DNA of 64,000 bases. Source: Pueribacillus sp041725775. GTDB lineage: Bacteria > Bacillota > Bacilli > Bacillales > UBA6769. Location: contig NZ_JBEUEL010000001.1 of the NCBI RefSeq assembly GCF_041725775.1, positions 62,001-126,000 on the forward strand. The letters are read 5' to 3'. Position numbers and translations under genes: made by a program. The notes beneath the pieces were generated by a model. It had not been told where the DNA came from and ran no database searches. It saw only the letters and a program-made list of their open reading frames with translations. Below, one piece after another: positions 43,058 to 52,429 of this stretch; position 1 is the stretch's first letter; every line of letters starts with the position of its first letter.

Positions 43058-44233
43058 GTGAGAGAAGCAGTCATAGTTGCAGGTGCGAGAACACCAGTTG
43101 GAAAAGCAAAAAGAGGAAGCCTTGCACAAGTTCGACCTGATGATCTTGCAGCCGTTGCAGTGAAAGAAACGCTACGTCGTGCGGATGGCTACGATGGTCA
43201 CATAGATGATTTGATTATGGGGAATTCTACACCTGAAGCGGAACAAGGAATGAACCTTGCAAGAAATGTTGGAGCTCTAGCTGGTCTACCGGAAACTGTA
43301 CCAGGAGTGACAGTAAACCGCTACTGTTCTTCAGGACTTCAAACAATTGCTTATGGTGCAGAACGGATAATGGTTGGGAGCGCTCAGGCGATTATCGCTG
43401 GTGGAGTAGAGTCAATGAGTATGCTTCCGATGGGAGGACATGTGTATCGTCTCAATCCGAAACTCGTTGAAACAGCACCAGAATACTACATGGGGATGGG
43501 TCATACAGCAGAGGAAGTAGCACGTCGGTATGGCATTTCTCGTGAAGATCAAGACGCATTTGCCGTCGAAAGCCATCGCCGAGCAGCTGCAGCCATTAAA
43601 AACGGGAAGTTTGACGACGAAATCGTTCCGGTTGAAGTGACGAAACGTTACGTTGATGAAAATAACAAGCTCGTTGAAAAGAATTTTACGTTTAGTATGG
43701 ATGAAGGTGTAAGAGAAGGTACAAATATGGAAGTTCTTTCAAAGCTTCGTCCAGCATTCTCTGTGAATGGAACAGTGACAGCTGGAAATGCTTCACAAAT
43801 GAGCGATGGTGCGGCAACCGTTTTGATTATGGATCGTGAAAAAGCTGAGGCTGAAGGGTTTAAGCCAATTGCAAAGTTCCGTTCCTTTGCAGTGGAAGGT
43901 GTCCCACCAGAAGTAATGGGGATTGGTCCAGTAAAAGCGATTCCTAGAGCACTCGAAATTGCTGGCTTAAGCTTAGCGGATATTGATTTATTTGAATTAA
44001 ATGAAGCGTTCGCTTCACAATCTCTACAAATCATTCGTGAACTTGGACTTGACCACGATAAAGTAAATGTAAATGGAGGCGCGATTGCTCTCGGTCACCC
44101 ACTCGGTTGTTCAGGAGCGAAATTAACCCTTACATTGCTTCACGAATTAAAACGCCGTAATGAACAGTTCGGTGTTGTAACGATGTGTATCGGTGGAGGA
44201 ATGGGTGCGGCTGGCGTCTTTGAAATGCTGTAG
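43058..44233 (+). CDS. fadA: Acetyl-CoA acyltransferase (thiolase)
   Basis: 3-ketoacyl-CoA thiolase that cleaves acetyl-CoA in the last step of beta-oxidation. Active-site Cys in VTVNRYCSSGLQTIA, His and second Cys in NGGAIALGHPLGCSGAK and VVTMCIGGGMGAAGVFE. 391 residues. GTG at 43058 is preceded by GGGAGGAAAAAGC. B. subtilis YusK equivalent. Confidence 0.96.
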   Translation: MREAVIVAGARTPVGKAKRGSLAQVRPDDLAAVAVKETLRRADGYDGHIDDLIMGNSTPEAEQGMNLARNVGALAGLPETVPGVTVNRYCSSGLQTIAYGAERIMVGSAQAIIAGGVESMSMLPMGGHVYRLNPKLVETAPEYYMGMGHTAEEVARRYGISREDQDAFAVESHRRAAAAIKNGKFDDEIVPVEVTKRYVDENNKLVEKNFTFSMDEGVREGTNMEVLSKLRPAFSVNGTVTAGNASQMSDGAATVLIMDREKAEAEGFKPIAKFRSFAVEGVPPEVMGIGPVKAIPRALEIAGLSLADIDLFELNEAFASQSLQIIRELGLDHDKVNVNGGAIALGHPLGCSGAKLTLTLLHELKRRNEQFGVVTMCIGGGMGAAGVFEML

Positions 44234-44322
44234 GTTTTTAGGGAGAGGCGGTTTTTGACCGTCCTCACACCCTTATTTAAATAAAAATAACCTTATTGGA
44301 TTTTAAGGGAGGAAACTACAAA

Positions 44323-46104
44323 ATGGCAGACACGAACATGTTAAAACAGGGCGGAAGCTTTTTAGTTGAAGAAACAACGCCTGAGGAAATTATTACACCA
44401 GAAGATTTTACTGAAGAACAGAAAATGATTGCAAAAACAGCATCAGACTTTTTAGAAAAAGAAGTACTTCCCGTTCATGAGAAGCTTGAAAATCATGAAT
44501 TCGAACATTCTGTGGAGTTAATGAAAAAAGCTGGTGAACTCGGTCTATTAAGTGCTGATGTGCCTGAAAAATACAATGGCTTAGGTCTTGATAAAATTAG
44601 TTCATCATTAATTACTGAAAGTATGTCTGGAGCAGGCGGTTTTGGAATTACGCATGGTGCTCACGTCGGAATCGGTTCATTACCAATCGTCTACTTCGGT
44701 AATGAAGAGCAAAAGAAAAAATATCTTCCGAAACTGGCTACAGGTGAATTGATTGCAGCTTATGCATTAACCGAGCCCTCCTCTGGTTCAGACGCGCTCA
44801 GTGCGAAAACAACAGCAGTTTTAAATGAAGAAGGAACACACTACATTTTAAATGGTGAAAAGCAATGGATTTCAAATGCAGGTTTTGCAGACGTCTTTGT
44901 CGTTTACGCAAAAATTGATGGCGAGAAGTTCAGTGCATTTATCGTTGAACGTGAGTTTGAAGGTGTGTCAACGGGTGTCGAAGAGCAAAAAATGGGAATT
45001 AAGAGTTCTTCAACACGTACATTAATTTTAGAAGATGCTAAAGTTCCGAAAGAAAACTTGCTTTATGAAGCTGGAAAAGGGCACGTGATCGCCTTTAATA
45101 TCTTGAATGTTGGACGTTATAAGCTTGCTGTCGGTAACGTTGGTGGTGCGAAACGTGGTATTGAGCTTGCAGTCAAATATGCAAACGAACGTAAACAATT
45201 TAACACACCAATTTCAAGCTTCGGCATGATCCAAGAAAAGCTTGCAAACATGGCGACAAAAACATATGCTGCAGAAAGCTCAACGTATCGTACAGTCGGA
45301 TTGTTTGAGCAACGTTTCCAAACGTTATCAGAAGAAGAGCTAGAAGATGGAACAGCTGTAGCCAAAGCAATTGCAGAATATGCAGTTGAATGTTCATTGA
45401 ACAAGTTCTTCGCATCTGAGGTCCTTGATTATGTGGCAGATGAAGCTGTTCAAATCCATGGTGGATATGGCTTTATGGATGAGTACGAAGTTTCAAGAAT
45501 GTACCGTGACTCGAGAATTAACCGTATTTTCGAAGGAACAAACGAAGTAAACCGTCTCCTCGTTCCAGGTACACTAATTAAGAAAGCAATGAAAGGTGAA
45601 CTTCCACTTCTTCAAAAAGCTCAAGAACTACAATCTGAAATTATGTCGATGATGCCTGAAGAAGTTGGTACAGAGCCACTCGAACAAGAAAAATATTTAA
45701 TCAAAATGGCGAAAAAAGTATTCCTTGCTGTTGCAGGCATGGCACTTCAAAAATTCGCCCAAAAAATCGAACATGAGCAAGAGATTCTTGCGAATGCAGC
45801 TGACATCGTGAGTGAAATTTATGCAATGGAATCTGCCGTACTCCGTACTGAAAAAGCGATCAATAAAGACGGTTTAGAGAAAGCGAAGCAAAAACTTCTT
45901 CTAACAGAAGTCTTTTGTCAAGAAGCATTTAACAAAATTGAAGCACACGCGAAAGAATCACTTCTTTACGTTGAAGAAGGTGACAACTTGCGCATGATGC
46001 TCTCTGTTCTTCGCAAACTTACTCGTCATAACCCAATAAACGTCATTGCGAAAAAACGTGAAATTGCTGATGCAATTATCGAAGCAGAGCGATATGTTCT
46101 TTAA
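44323..46104 (+). CDS. fadE: Acyl-CoA dehydrogenase
   Basis: First beta-oxidation step: FAD-dependent desaturation of acyl-CoA, electrons to ETF. AYALTEPSSGSDALSAKTTAV is the substrate/FAD signature and EGTNEVNRLLVPGTL the second signature; a helical C-terminal extension (residues 420-593) is typical of the YusJ group. ATG at 44323 is chosen because AAGGGAGG is nine bases upstream; an earlier ATG (44296) precedes the RBS. 593 residues. Followed by an intrinsic terminator. Confidence 0.96.
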   Translation: MADTNMLKQGGSFLVEETTPEEIITPEDFTEEQKMIAKTASDFLEKEVLPVHEKLENHEFEHSVELMKKAGELGLLSADVPEKYNGLGLDKISSSLITESMSGAGGFGITHGAHVGIGSLPIVYFGNEEQKKKYLPKLATGELIAAYALTEPSSGSDALSAKTTAVLNEEGTHYILNGEKQWISNAGFADVFVVYAKIDGEKFSAFIVEREFEGVSTGVEEQKMGIKSSSTRTLILEDAKVPKENLLYEAGKGHVIAFNILNVGRYKLAVGNVGGAKRGIELAVKYANERKQFNTPISSFGMIQEKLANMATKTYAAESSTYRTVGLFEQRFQTLSEEELEDGTAVAKAIAEYAVECSLNKFFASEVLDYVADEAVQIHGGYGFMDEYEVSRMYRDSRINRIFEGTNEVNRLLVPGTLIKKAMKGELPLLQKAQELQSEIMSMMPEEVGTEPLEQEKYLIKMAKKVFLAVAGMALQKFAQKIEHEQEILANAADIVSEIYAMESAVLRTEKAINKDGLEKAKQKLLLTEVFCQEAFNKIEAHAKESLLYVEEGDNLRMMLSVLRKLTRHNPINVIAKKREIADAIIEAERYVL

Positions 46105-46109
46105 TGGCA

Positions 46110-46135
46110 AAAAGCTCCCAAATCGGGAGCTTTTT
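46110..46135 (+). terminator. Terminator of fadNAE
   Basis: AAAAGCTCCC pairs with GGGAGCTTTT across AAATC, followed by T. Confidence 0.9.
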
Positions 46136-46149
46136 ATTGTTCAACTTTT

Positions 46150-46953
46150 TTAAAGATCTCCAACTTCTTGCCATTGTTCTAAGAAGCCTTTATTTAATGA
46201 AGCACCACCGTCTGCTGTAATCACATCACCTGTAATGTAACTAGAATAATCAGAAACAAGAAAGAGGGCAAGGTTTGAAATTTCTTCTTTCTTTCCGAGT
46301 CGTCTTAACGGGATGCCACGTAAAATTCGCTGTTTGATTTGCTCGTTAGGCCAAAGCTTGTCGGCGCCACCCGTATCTCCAATTGGACCAGGTGCAATGC
46401 AATTGACACGAATGCCATGATGCCCCCATTCGGCAGCTAAAGTTTTAGACATGGCGACAACACCTGCTTTTGCAGAAGCGGAATGAACGACACCAGGACT
46501 ACCCGTCCATGCGTATGTAGCGACCATATTAAGGATGCTTCCACCGTGTCCAGACTCAATCATACGTTTCCCGACAGCTTGTGAGCAGTACCACGTTCCA
46601 TTCAGGACGATATTTTCAACAGCACGCCAACCGTTAACAGATAAATCTTCTGATTTAACGACGAAGTTACCAGCAGCATTGTTCACTAAAATATTGATGT
46701 TTCCAAATTGTTCAATCGTATATTGCACCATATTGTTCACTTTTTCAGGTTCACGTACATCACATTCAAAGGCTTGGGCCACTCCACCATTACGTTTAAT
46801 TTCATCAACAACTGGTTCTAATCGTTCCATACTTCGTCCGCAGATGAGAACACTCGCACCGTGACGTGCAAATGTCATGGCGATATCTTTTCCCATTCCT
46901 GATGAACCGCCTGTAATAATAGCTACTTTGTCTTCTAACCATTGTCCTTCCAT
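46150..46953 (-). CDS. fadH: SDR oxidoreductase, 2,4-dienoyl-CoA reductase-like
   Basis: Short-chain dehydrogenase with the cofactor loop IITGGSSGMGKDIA and the NNAAGNFVVKSEDLS motif typical of peroxisomal-type 2,4-dienoyl-CoA reductases. The usual catalytic YxxxK is replaced: SASAKAGVVAMSK has the Lys but no Tyr, again as in dienoyl-CoA reductases, where a different residue protonates. Resembles B. subtilis FadH/YkuF, needed to degrade polyunsaturated fatty acids. 267 residues; RBS AGGAGG. It is convergent with fadE and shares its topic, but is on the minus strand. Confidence 0.87.
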   Translation of the reverse strand: MEGQWLEDKVAIITGGSSGMGKDIAMTFARHGASVLICGRSMERLEPVVDEIKRNGGVAQAFECDVREPEKVNNMVQYTIEQFGNINILVNNAAGNFVVKSEDLSVNGWRAVENIVLNGTWYCSQAVGKRMIESGHGGSILNMVATYAWTGSPGVVHSASAKAGVVAMSKTLAAEWGHHGIRVNCIAPGPIGDTGGADKLWPNEQIKQRILRGIPLRRLGKKEEISNLALFLVSDYSSYITGDVITADGGASLNKGFLEQWQEVGDL

Positions 46954-47005
46954 TGTAAATCCTCCTCGTATATTATGTTTGACATCTCACCGCAGGTCTA
47001 TTTTA

Positions 47006-47569
47006 TTAAACGTTTGTTTGAAGTTCTTTCAAGTGAATAATTGTTTCCTCACACCATTTTAAAACCGCTTCACAATAATGAATACCAAATTGAAGTGTCA
47101 TATAACGATACGTTAAAGGTTGGTCGTAAGAATTTTGTTTTGCCAATAACTTTTTGTTCACTTCATAATATTCAACTAACGTTGTTTTCATTTCTGATTG
47201 AAATCTTTCAACATGGGCAATCATTATGCAAGGGTCGACATTGTGGGCAAAAAAAAGTTTTAACAATAATTCAATTCTCATCGGATAATGTCCGATAATC
47301 GGTTCATCTAGCCATTCAATCAGCAGTTTCTTGCCTTGTTCTGTAATGTGGTAAACATTGCGATATGGTTTTCCGTCTTGCTTTTCTACTGTTACGGTCG
47401 CCAAACCATCAGCGGTGAGTTGTTTTAAAATAGGATAAATTTGTGAGAAACTTTCGTTCCAAAAGTTGCCGATACCTTGCTCGATATTTTTTTTAATATC
47501 GTAGCCTGCCATTGGTTTTAAGCTTAACATACCTAATATGGCGTACTTACTTTTGTTTCTTCGTGACAA
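47006..47569 (-). CDS. PadR-family transcriptional regulator
   Basis: PadR repressor with an N-terminal winged helix (YAILGMLSLKPMAGYDIKKNIEQ, SFSQIYPILKQLTADGLATV) and a helical C-terminal domain. TTG at 47569 with GGAGGTG six bases upstream. 187 residues. It lies immediately upstream of the dienoyl-CoA reductase-like gene (52-base gap) on the same strand and may regulate it, or may regulate itself. The preceding DNA (47580-47612) is rich in ATATAT with direct repeats, a possible operator. Confidence 0.88.
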   Translation of the reverse strand: MSRRNKSKYAILGMLSLKPMAGYDIKKNIEQGIGNFWNESFSQIYPILKQLTADGLATVTVEKQDGKPYRNVYHITEQGKKLLIEWLDEPIIGHYPMRIELLLKLFFAHNVDPCIMIAHVERFQSEMKTTLVEYYEVNKKLLAKQNSYDQPLTYRYMTLQFGIHYCEAVLKWCEETIIHLKELQTNV

Positions 47570-47702
47570 TGCAACACCTCCATATATAATACATATATAT
47601 CAATTACATATAATCTCTCACGTTAAGAAAAAATTGTCAATTCGGCTTTGTAAGATGAGTTTTGGAATAATAATAAAAATCGTGAATGATAGGAGGATCA
47701 TA

Positions 47703-48062
47703 GTGACTTTAACATTTTATGCGTATCCGAAATGTGGAACATGTCGAAAGGCGAAAAAGTGGTTAGAAGAAAACAACGTCGATTTTACTGAAATTCATAT
47801 CGTCGAACATCCCCCGTCCAAACAAAAGCTTAAAGAGCTTTATGAAAAAAGTGGGCTTGAACTGAAAAAATTTTTTAATACGAGTGGGAAGAAGTACCGT
47901 GAACTCGGTTTGAAAGACAAGCTGAAAGATATGACTGAAGATGAGATGCTTGAGCTGCTTGCGTCGGATGGGATGCTCATTAAGCGTCCGATCGTTACGG
48001 ACGGAAAACAAGTGACGGTTGGATTTAGAGAAAAAATGTTTGAAGAAGTTTGGAAGTTGTAA
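47703..48062 (+). CDS. ArsC/Spx-like protein (YusI type)
   Basis: 119-residue thioredoxin-fold protein of the ArsC/Spx/YffB family: YAYPKCGTCRKAKKWLEEN with CxxC (CGTC) near the N-terminus and LIKRPIVTDGKQVTVGFREK near the C-terminus. Spx proper has CxxC and binds RNA polymerase alpha, but length and neighbours (gcvH next) match B. subtilis YusI, whose role is unclear. GTG at 47703, RBS AGGAGGATCATA. Arsenate reduction is not supported by any ars gene nearby. Confidence 0.9.
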   Translation: MTLTFYAYPKCGTCRKAKKWLEENNVDFTEIHIVEHPPSKQKLKELYEKSGLELKKFFNTSGKKYRELGLKDKLKDMTEDEMLELLASDGMLIKRPIVTDGKQVTVGFREKMFEEVWKL

Positions 48063-48129
48063 ATAAGTAGTCGTTCATTCATAATGATGGCAATTACAAA
48101 TACATAATTTTTCGTTTGGAGGGATTGTC

Positions 48130-48516
48130 GTGGGTGTACCTAACAATTTACGTTATACAGATGAACACGTTTGGGTGAAGGTTGAAGGCGATCACGCCCG
48201 TGTTGGGGTGACAGATTTTGCGCAGTCGGAACTCGGTGATATTGTGTTTATTGAGTTGCCAGAAAAGGGAACTTTTATCGAAGCAGACGAACCATTCGGA
48301 AGTGTCGAGTCTGTTAAGACAGTTTCTGAACTATACGCACCAGTAAGCGGAAAAGTGCTCGAAGTGAACAAAGAACTTGATGATCGCCCAGAACTTGTGA
48401 ATGAATCACCTTTCGATAAAGCGTGGATAATTGTCGTGGAACCAACGGAAATGTCTGAGGTCGAGAAGTTAATGTCAGCTGAAGAGTATAAAAAAATTGT
48501 ATCTGAAGACGAATAA
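48130..48516 (+). CDS. gcvH: Glycine cleavage system H protein
   Basis: Lipoyl carrier of the glycine cleavage system; in B. subtilis it is also the central carrier for lipoate relay to other enzymes. Lipoylated Lys63 is in GSVESVKTVSE, and YTDEHVWVKVEGD is the N-terminal family signature. GTG at 48130 with TGGAGGG upstream. 128 residues. No gcvT/gcvP nearby, as in B. subtilis where gcvH is separate. Confidence 0.97.
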   Translation: MGVPNNLRYTDEHVWVKVEGDHARVGVTDFAQSELGDIVFIELPEKGTFIEADEPFGSVESVKTVSELYAPVSGKVLEVNKELDDRPELVNESPFDKAWIIVVEPTEMSEVEKLMSAEEYKKIVSEDE

Positions 48517-48522
48517 GCAAAA

Positions 48523-48559
48523 AAAGATCCTGTACAATATGGCACTTTACAGGATCTTT
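48523..48559. terminator. Terminator between gcvH and the cyclase gene
   Basis: AAAGATCCTGTA and TACAGGATCTTT form a perfect 12-bp stem with flanking A- and T-runs; it serves convergent genes. Confidence 0.9.
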
Positions 48560-48569
48560 CGTTTTCTTA

Positions 48570-49340
48570 CTAGTCATCGCTTTTAAGCAAGGCCACTGCG
48601 CGAACCCAGCCGCCACTTGCACCTGCAATTTTAATTGGAAATGCGATGACAGTGAAACCGATTGGTTTTGGAAGCTGATTTAAGTTTGCTAGTTTCTCGA
48701 TTTGGCAATACTCTAACTCTTTTCCGACGTAATGGGCGGCCCAAAGTACAGTCGGGTCCTTTGTGTCACGAAACTTTTTACCTTGAATTTCAAACGGAAC
48801 GTCCCATCCGTAGCCATCTGTCCCCATCACTTTAATACCACAGTGGATTAAATAGCGTGTTGCTTCAGCGCTCATACCAGGATGAATCGATGTGTACCCG
48901 TGTTTGAAAAAGTGTTTGTCTGCATCCGTACGTATGAGCACGATGTCGCCTGCTTGAAGGGTATAATTAATCCGTTCTAATTCTTTGACAATATCTTTTT
49001 TCGTAATTTCTTCGCCTGCTCGTTTCCAAGAAAAATTTAATAAAACTCCGTTCCCATAAAACCAGTCTAGGGGTAGTTCATCAATTGTTTTTGCACGTGC
49101 GTTACCCGTCTTATCCCAATAATGATACGGAGCATCGACGTGTGTGCCAGTATGTGTCGTCAATGTAACAAGTTCAACAGCCCACGCTTTTCCTTCAGGC
49201 CAATCGGAAGGGTTAATTCCGAAAGCTTTAGCCGCCCGGCCGACAGACTGTTCATGATTTTGATATGTAATATTTGGCGGCGAAAATTCTTTTGCTTTTG
49301 AATCCATCGGGACACTTAGGTCAATAAATTTCTTTTGCAT
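48570..49340 (-). CDS. Cyclase/kynurenine formamidase-like hydrolase
   Basis: Cyclase family (PF04199) metal-dependent amidohydrolase. Metal ligand motif TTHTGTHVDAPYHYWDK near residue 60, with the catalytic His/Glu pattern later (TSIHPGMSAEATRYLI, GWDVPFEIQGK). ATG at 49340 with GGGAG eight bases upstream; a GTG nine bases earlier is too close to it. Kynurenine formamidase and isatin hydrolase belong here; the substrate is unknown. Divergent from an FAH-family hydrolase, 68 bases apart, so they may share a pathway. Confidence 0.85.
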   Translation of the reverse strand: MQKKFIDLSVPMDSKAKEFSPPNITYQNHEQSVGRAAKAFGINPSDWPEGKAWAVELVTLTTHTGTHVDAPYHYWDKTGNARAKTIDELPLDWFYGNGVLLNFSWKRAGEEITKKDIVKELERINYTLQAGDIVLIRTDADKHFFKHGYTSIHPGMSAEATRYLIHCGIKVMGTDGYGWDVPFEIQGKKFRDTKDPTVLWAAHYVGKELEYCQIEKLANLNQLPKPIGFTVIAFPIKIAGASGGWVRAVALLKSDD

Positions 49341-49408
49341 CGTTCTCACTCCCTTTCGAATTTTTCGTTATACTTAGTATACAAGTTTGTTCGAGGAGGA
49401 GTTTGAAA

Positions 49409-50386
49409 ATGAAACTTGTTCGTTTTATTCCGTTACAAAGTTATCCGAGGCTCCCTCGTCTAGGTGCATTACAGCAACATGTGATTGTCGACTTACAACA
49501 AGCGTATCGGCTGTACTTGCTTGAGGCGGATATTTGTTCGCCAGAAGCTGCCCTACGAGTAAGTCAGCAATTTTTGCCTTCCGACACCGTTCAATTTTTA
49601 GAAAATGGTACGTTTTCAATGGAAGCAGCGAAACAGGCGATAGCATTTGCAGAAACGTTTGAAAGTCGAGAAGACGAAAAAATCACGTATGAACAACATG
49701 ATGTTCGCTTGTTAGCGCCGATCGAAAAGCCGCGTAACTTGAGAGATTTTATTTCATTTGAAGACCACATTAAAAACTCACGAAAAACGAGAGATAAAAA
49801 AGTACCAGATGCGTGGTATAAGCTTCCTGTATACTATAAAGGGAATACGGCAACGATTATCGGACCGGATGATGATGTTGTTTGGCCTAACTATACGTCA
49901 CTTTTAGATTATGAACTTGAGTTTGCATGTATAATCGGAAAGCAAGGCATCGATATTTCCGAAGAAAATGCAAATGACTACATTTTTGGTTATACGATTA
50001 TGAATGATTTTAGTGCACGAGACATTCAAATGCAGGAGATGAGCGTCGGACTTGGACCCGCAAAAGGAAAAGACTTTGCAACCGCGCTTGGACCCTATAT
50101 TATTACAAAAGATGAGCTTCCAGATCCGTACAATTTAAACATGATTGCACGTGTGAATGGGGAAATCTGGTCAGAAGGGAATACGAAAACGATGTACCGA
50201 CCGTTTTCAAAAATTGTTGAACACGTATCGGAAAGTGAGCTGATCGTCGCGGGGGATGTGCTCGGTTCTGGAACTGTCGGTTTCGGGTGCGGATTGGAGC
50301 TTGGGAAGTTTTTGAAAGATGGGGATGTCGTTGAGTTAGAGATTGAAAAGCTCGGTGTGCTCCGTAATAAGATTATAAAAAGATAG
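49409..50386 (+). CDS. Fumarylacetoacetate hydrolase-family protein
   Basis: FAH family (PF01557). Metal-binding Glu residues are in SLLDYELEFACIIGK; DFISFEDHIKNSRKTRDK and FGYTIMNDFSARDIQMQEMS are conserved. 325 residues. ATG at 49409, with GGAGGAG about seven bases upstream; the TTG at 49403 is an alternative. The family includes acylpyruvases and oxaloacetate decarboxylases. The divergent partner is a cyclase-type amidohydrolase. Confidence 0.88.
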   Translation: MKLVRFIPLQSYPRLPRLGALQQHVIVDLQQAYRLYLLEADICSPEAALRVSQQFLPSDTVQFLENGTFSMEAAKQAIAFAETFESREDEKITYEQHDVRLLAPIEKPRNLRDFISFEDHIKNSRKTRDKKVPDAWYKLPVYYKGNTATIIGPDDDVVWPNYTSLLDYELEFACIIGKQGIDISEENANDYIFGYTIMNDFSARDIQMQEMSVGLGPAKGKDFATALGPYIITKDELPDPYNLNMIARVNGEIWSEGNTKTMYRPFSKIVEHVSESELIVAGDVLGSGTVGFGCGLELGKFLKDGDVVELEIEKLGVLRNKIIKR

Positions 50387-50399
50387 GAGTTTTTCTTGG

Positions 50400-50732
50400 G
50401 TGATTGTTGAAGTAAATGAATCACAATTTCGACAGCATATGGAAGAGAAAAATCGTTTCGCCGCTTTTTTTCATACACCATTTTGTGCAAATTGTTCCTT
50501 TGCTAGAAATGTGCTTAATACGGTTACGAAACGATTGCCGATTGATGTACCGATTGTATCAAGTAATTTAAATGTTATGCCTACATTAGCCGAACCATTG
50601 CAAGTGATGACTGTTCCACTTTTACTCTTCATTAAAGATGGTGAACCAGTGGAACAATTTGTCGCTTTCGGAAGAGCGGACGAACTGTATTTTTCGCTCA
50701 TTCATTTTTTTGGACAAAATGAAAAAGACTAA
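50400..50732 (+). CDS. Thioredoxin-like protein (YusE type)
   Basis: 110-residue thioredoxin fold with an active-site-like CANC motif (TPFCANCSFARNV) and the cis-Pro VPLLLFIKDGEPV. It resembles B. subtilis YusE, which is also found near gcvH and yusI. GTG at 50400 with AGGAG about ten bases upstream. 13 bases after the FAH gene, so possibly co-transcribed with it. Confidence 0.85.
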   Translation: MIVEVNESQFRQHMEEKNRFAAFFHTPFCANCSFARNVLNTVTKRLPIDVPIVSSNLNVMPTLAEPLQVMTVPLLLFIKDGEPVEQFVAFGRADELYFSLIHFFGQNEKD

Positions 50733-50761
50733 TTGACAAAATATCATCCAGTTGGTAATAT
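50733..50761 (+). promoter_or_regulatory. Promoter of the O-acetylhomoserine sulfhydrylase gene
   Basis: TTGACA (50733-50738), 17-base spacer, TAATAT (50756-50761), directly after the thioredoxin stop. A TTGGT/ACCAA dyad (50752-50773) overlaps the -10 element and could be an operator; no S-box is present. Confidence 0.75.
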
Positions 50762-50806
50762 TTATTAAACCAATAAATTTAGTAGGGATTTTAAGGGGGC
50801 AACATC

Positions 50807-52102
50807 ATGTCAGAAGATAAACAGTATCGGTTGGAAACGCTCGGGGTTCATGCAGGATTGGAAGCAGACCCTGTGACAGGGTCACGAGCATTGCCGATCT
50901 ACTTAACGAATGCATACGAATTTAAAAACACAGAGCATGCGGCGAATTTATTTTCATTAGCTGAGCCAGGAAACATTTATACACGAATTATGAATCCGAC
51001 GGTCGGGGTGTTGGAGGAAAGAATTACGGCACTTGAAGGTGGGATTGGAAGCTTGGGGCTGGCGAGTGGCTCAGCTGCGATTACGATGGCAATTATGAAT
51101 ATTGCTGGAACGGGTGATGAAATCGTATCCTCTTCTGAAGTTTACGGGGGTACATACAATTTATTTGCGGTTACATTACCAAAATACGGAATTAAAACTC
51201 GTTTTGTTGATCAGAAAGATCCAGAAAACTTTCGAAAAGCAATTACGCCAAAAACAAAAGCGATCTTTGCTGAAACGATTAGTAACCCAGGTTTGAATGT
51301 CCTTGATTTTGAAAAAGTAGCTGAAATTGCTAAAGAACATGGTATTCCGCTAATTATTGATAATACGTTTGGAACACCTTATCTATGCCGTCCTATTGAA
51401 CATGGTGCAAATATCGTCGTACATTCAGCAACGAAATGGCTCGGTGGAGCAGGTGCAACAATGGGCGGATTGATTGTAGACGGTGGGAACTTCGATTGGA
51501 ATTCACCGAAATTCCCAGGATTTACAGAGCCAGACCCAAGCTATAACGGCTTAGTATATGCTGAAGCACTTGGTAATGCAGCATTTATTACGAAAGCTCG
51601 TGTTCAGCTTTTGCGTGATACAGGTCCATCATTAAGCCCGTTCAATGCGCATCAGCTTGCATTAGGCTTAGAAACATTGCACGTAAGAATGAAAGAGCAT
51701 GTGGCGAACACACGAAAAATTGTGGACTACTTAAAAAATCATCCGAATGTAGAATGGGTCTCTTATCCTGAGCTTGAAGATCATCCATCATATGAATTGT
51801 CGAAAAAATATCTCCCGAAAGGGGCAAGTTCAGTCGTTGCTTTCGGTATAAAAGGTGGAAGAAAAGCAGGTGAAGAGCTAATCAATTCAGTTAATCTTTG
51901 GACACTTCTCGTTAACGTTGGAGATGCGAAAAGCCTTATCGTTCACCCTGCAAGTACGACACACTCACAACTAGATGGAGAAGAATTAGCTTCAACAGGT
52001 GTAACAGAAGATATGGTTCGCCTTTCTGTTGGAATTGAAAATGTCGAGGATTTAATTGAAGACTTAGAGCAAGGCATACAAAAAGCGAGTAAGTATGCAT
52101 AA
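50807..52102 (+). CDS. metY: O-acetylhomoserine sulfhydrylase / PLP transsulfuration enzyme
   Basis: Cys/Met metabolism PLP enzyme. PLP Lys in VVHSATKWLGGAGATMGGLIVDG, DNTFGTPYLCRP, and the N-terminal TLGVHAGLEADPVTGSRALPIYLTNAYEFKNTEHA are typical of O-acetylhomoserine (thiol)-lyase (MetY/CysD); 431 residues is the length of this group, longer than MetI/MetC (about 370-390). It makes homocysteine or methionine from O-acetylhomoserine and sulfide or thiol. ATG at 50807 after AAGGGGGCAACATC. Own promoter and terminator. Confidence 0.92.
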   Translation: MSEDKQYRLETLGVHAGLEADPVTGSRALPIYLTNAYEFKNTEHAANLFSLAEPGNIYTRIMNPTVGVLEERITALEGGIGSLGLASGSAAITMAIMNIAGTGDEIVSSSEVYGGTYNLFAVTLPKYGIKTRFVDQKDPENFRKAITPKTKAIFAETISNPGLNVLDFEKVAEIAKEHGIPLIIDNTFGTPYLCRPIEHGANIVVHSATKWLGGAGATMGGLIVDGGNFDWNSPKFPGFTEPDPSYNGLVYAEALGNAAFITKARVQLLRDTGPSLSPFNAHQLALGLETLHVRMKEHVANTRKIVDYLKNHPNVEWVSYPELEDHPSYELSKKYLPKGASSVVAFGIKGGRKAGEELINSVNLWTLLVNVGDAKSLIVHPASTTHSQLDGEELASTGVTEDMVRLSVGIENVEDLIEDLEQGIQKASKYA

Positions 52103-52153
52103 GAAAAGACAAAGTGTTAAGGTGTCGAAGTTGAGCTATAACTCCAGTAAATT

Positions 52154-52199
52154 AAATCGTGGTGCCTATACTTTGATTAGTGAAAGGTGCCACGATTTT
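52154..52199 (+). terminator. Terminator after metY
   Basis: AAATCGTGG and CCACGATTTT are the arms, with ACC/GGT extensions (GTGCCT/AGGTGC), followed by T residues. Confidence 0.8.
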
Positions 52200-52429
52200 C
52201 ATTTGTTGCTGCTTTCCCATTTTATCCACGTAATTTTTTATAGACGCTTTTTGTCAGACTTTATTATCGATTACTTTTATGTGATTAAAACATATATAAT
52301 AATACGAGAACCCTCGAATAAATTAGGTGCTTGCTCTAATGCAAAATGTCATTATAATTTATTATATTATTTGTAATGTAATGGAAATTTGCATAACAAA
52401 GACAATGATATTTATTTAAGAAAGGAAAG

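Noticed and set aside
48062..48090. TCATTCA half-site upstream of gcvH as a FadR operator
   Set aside because: Only one arm matches; there is no dyad.
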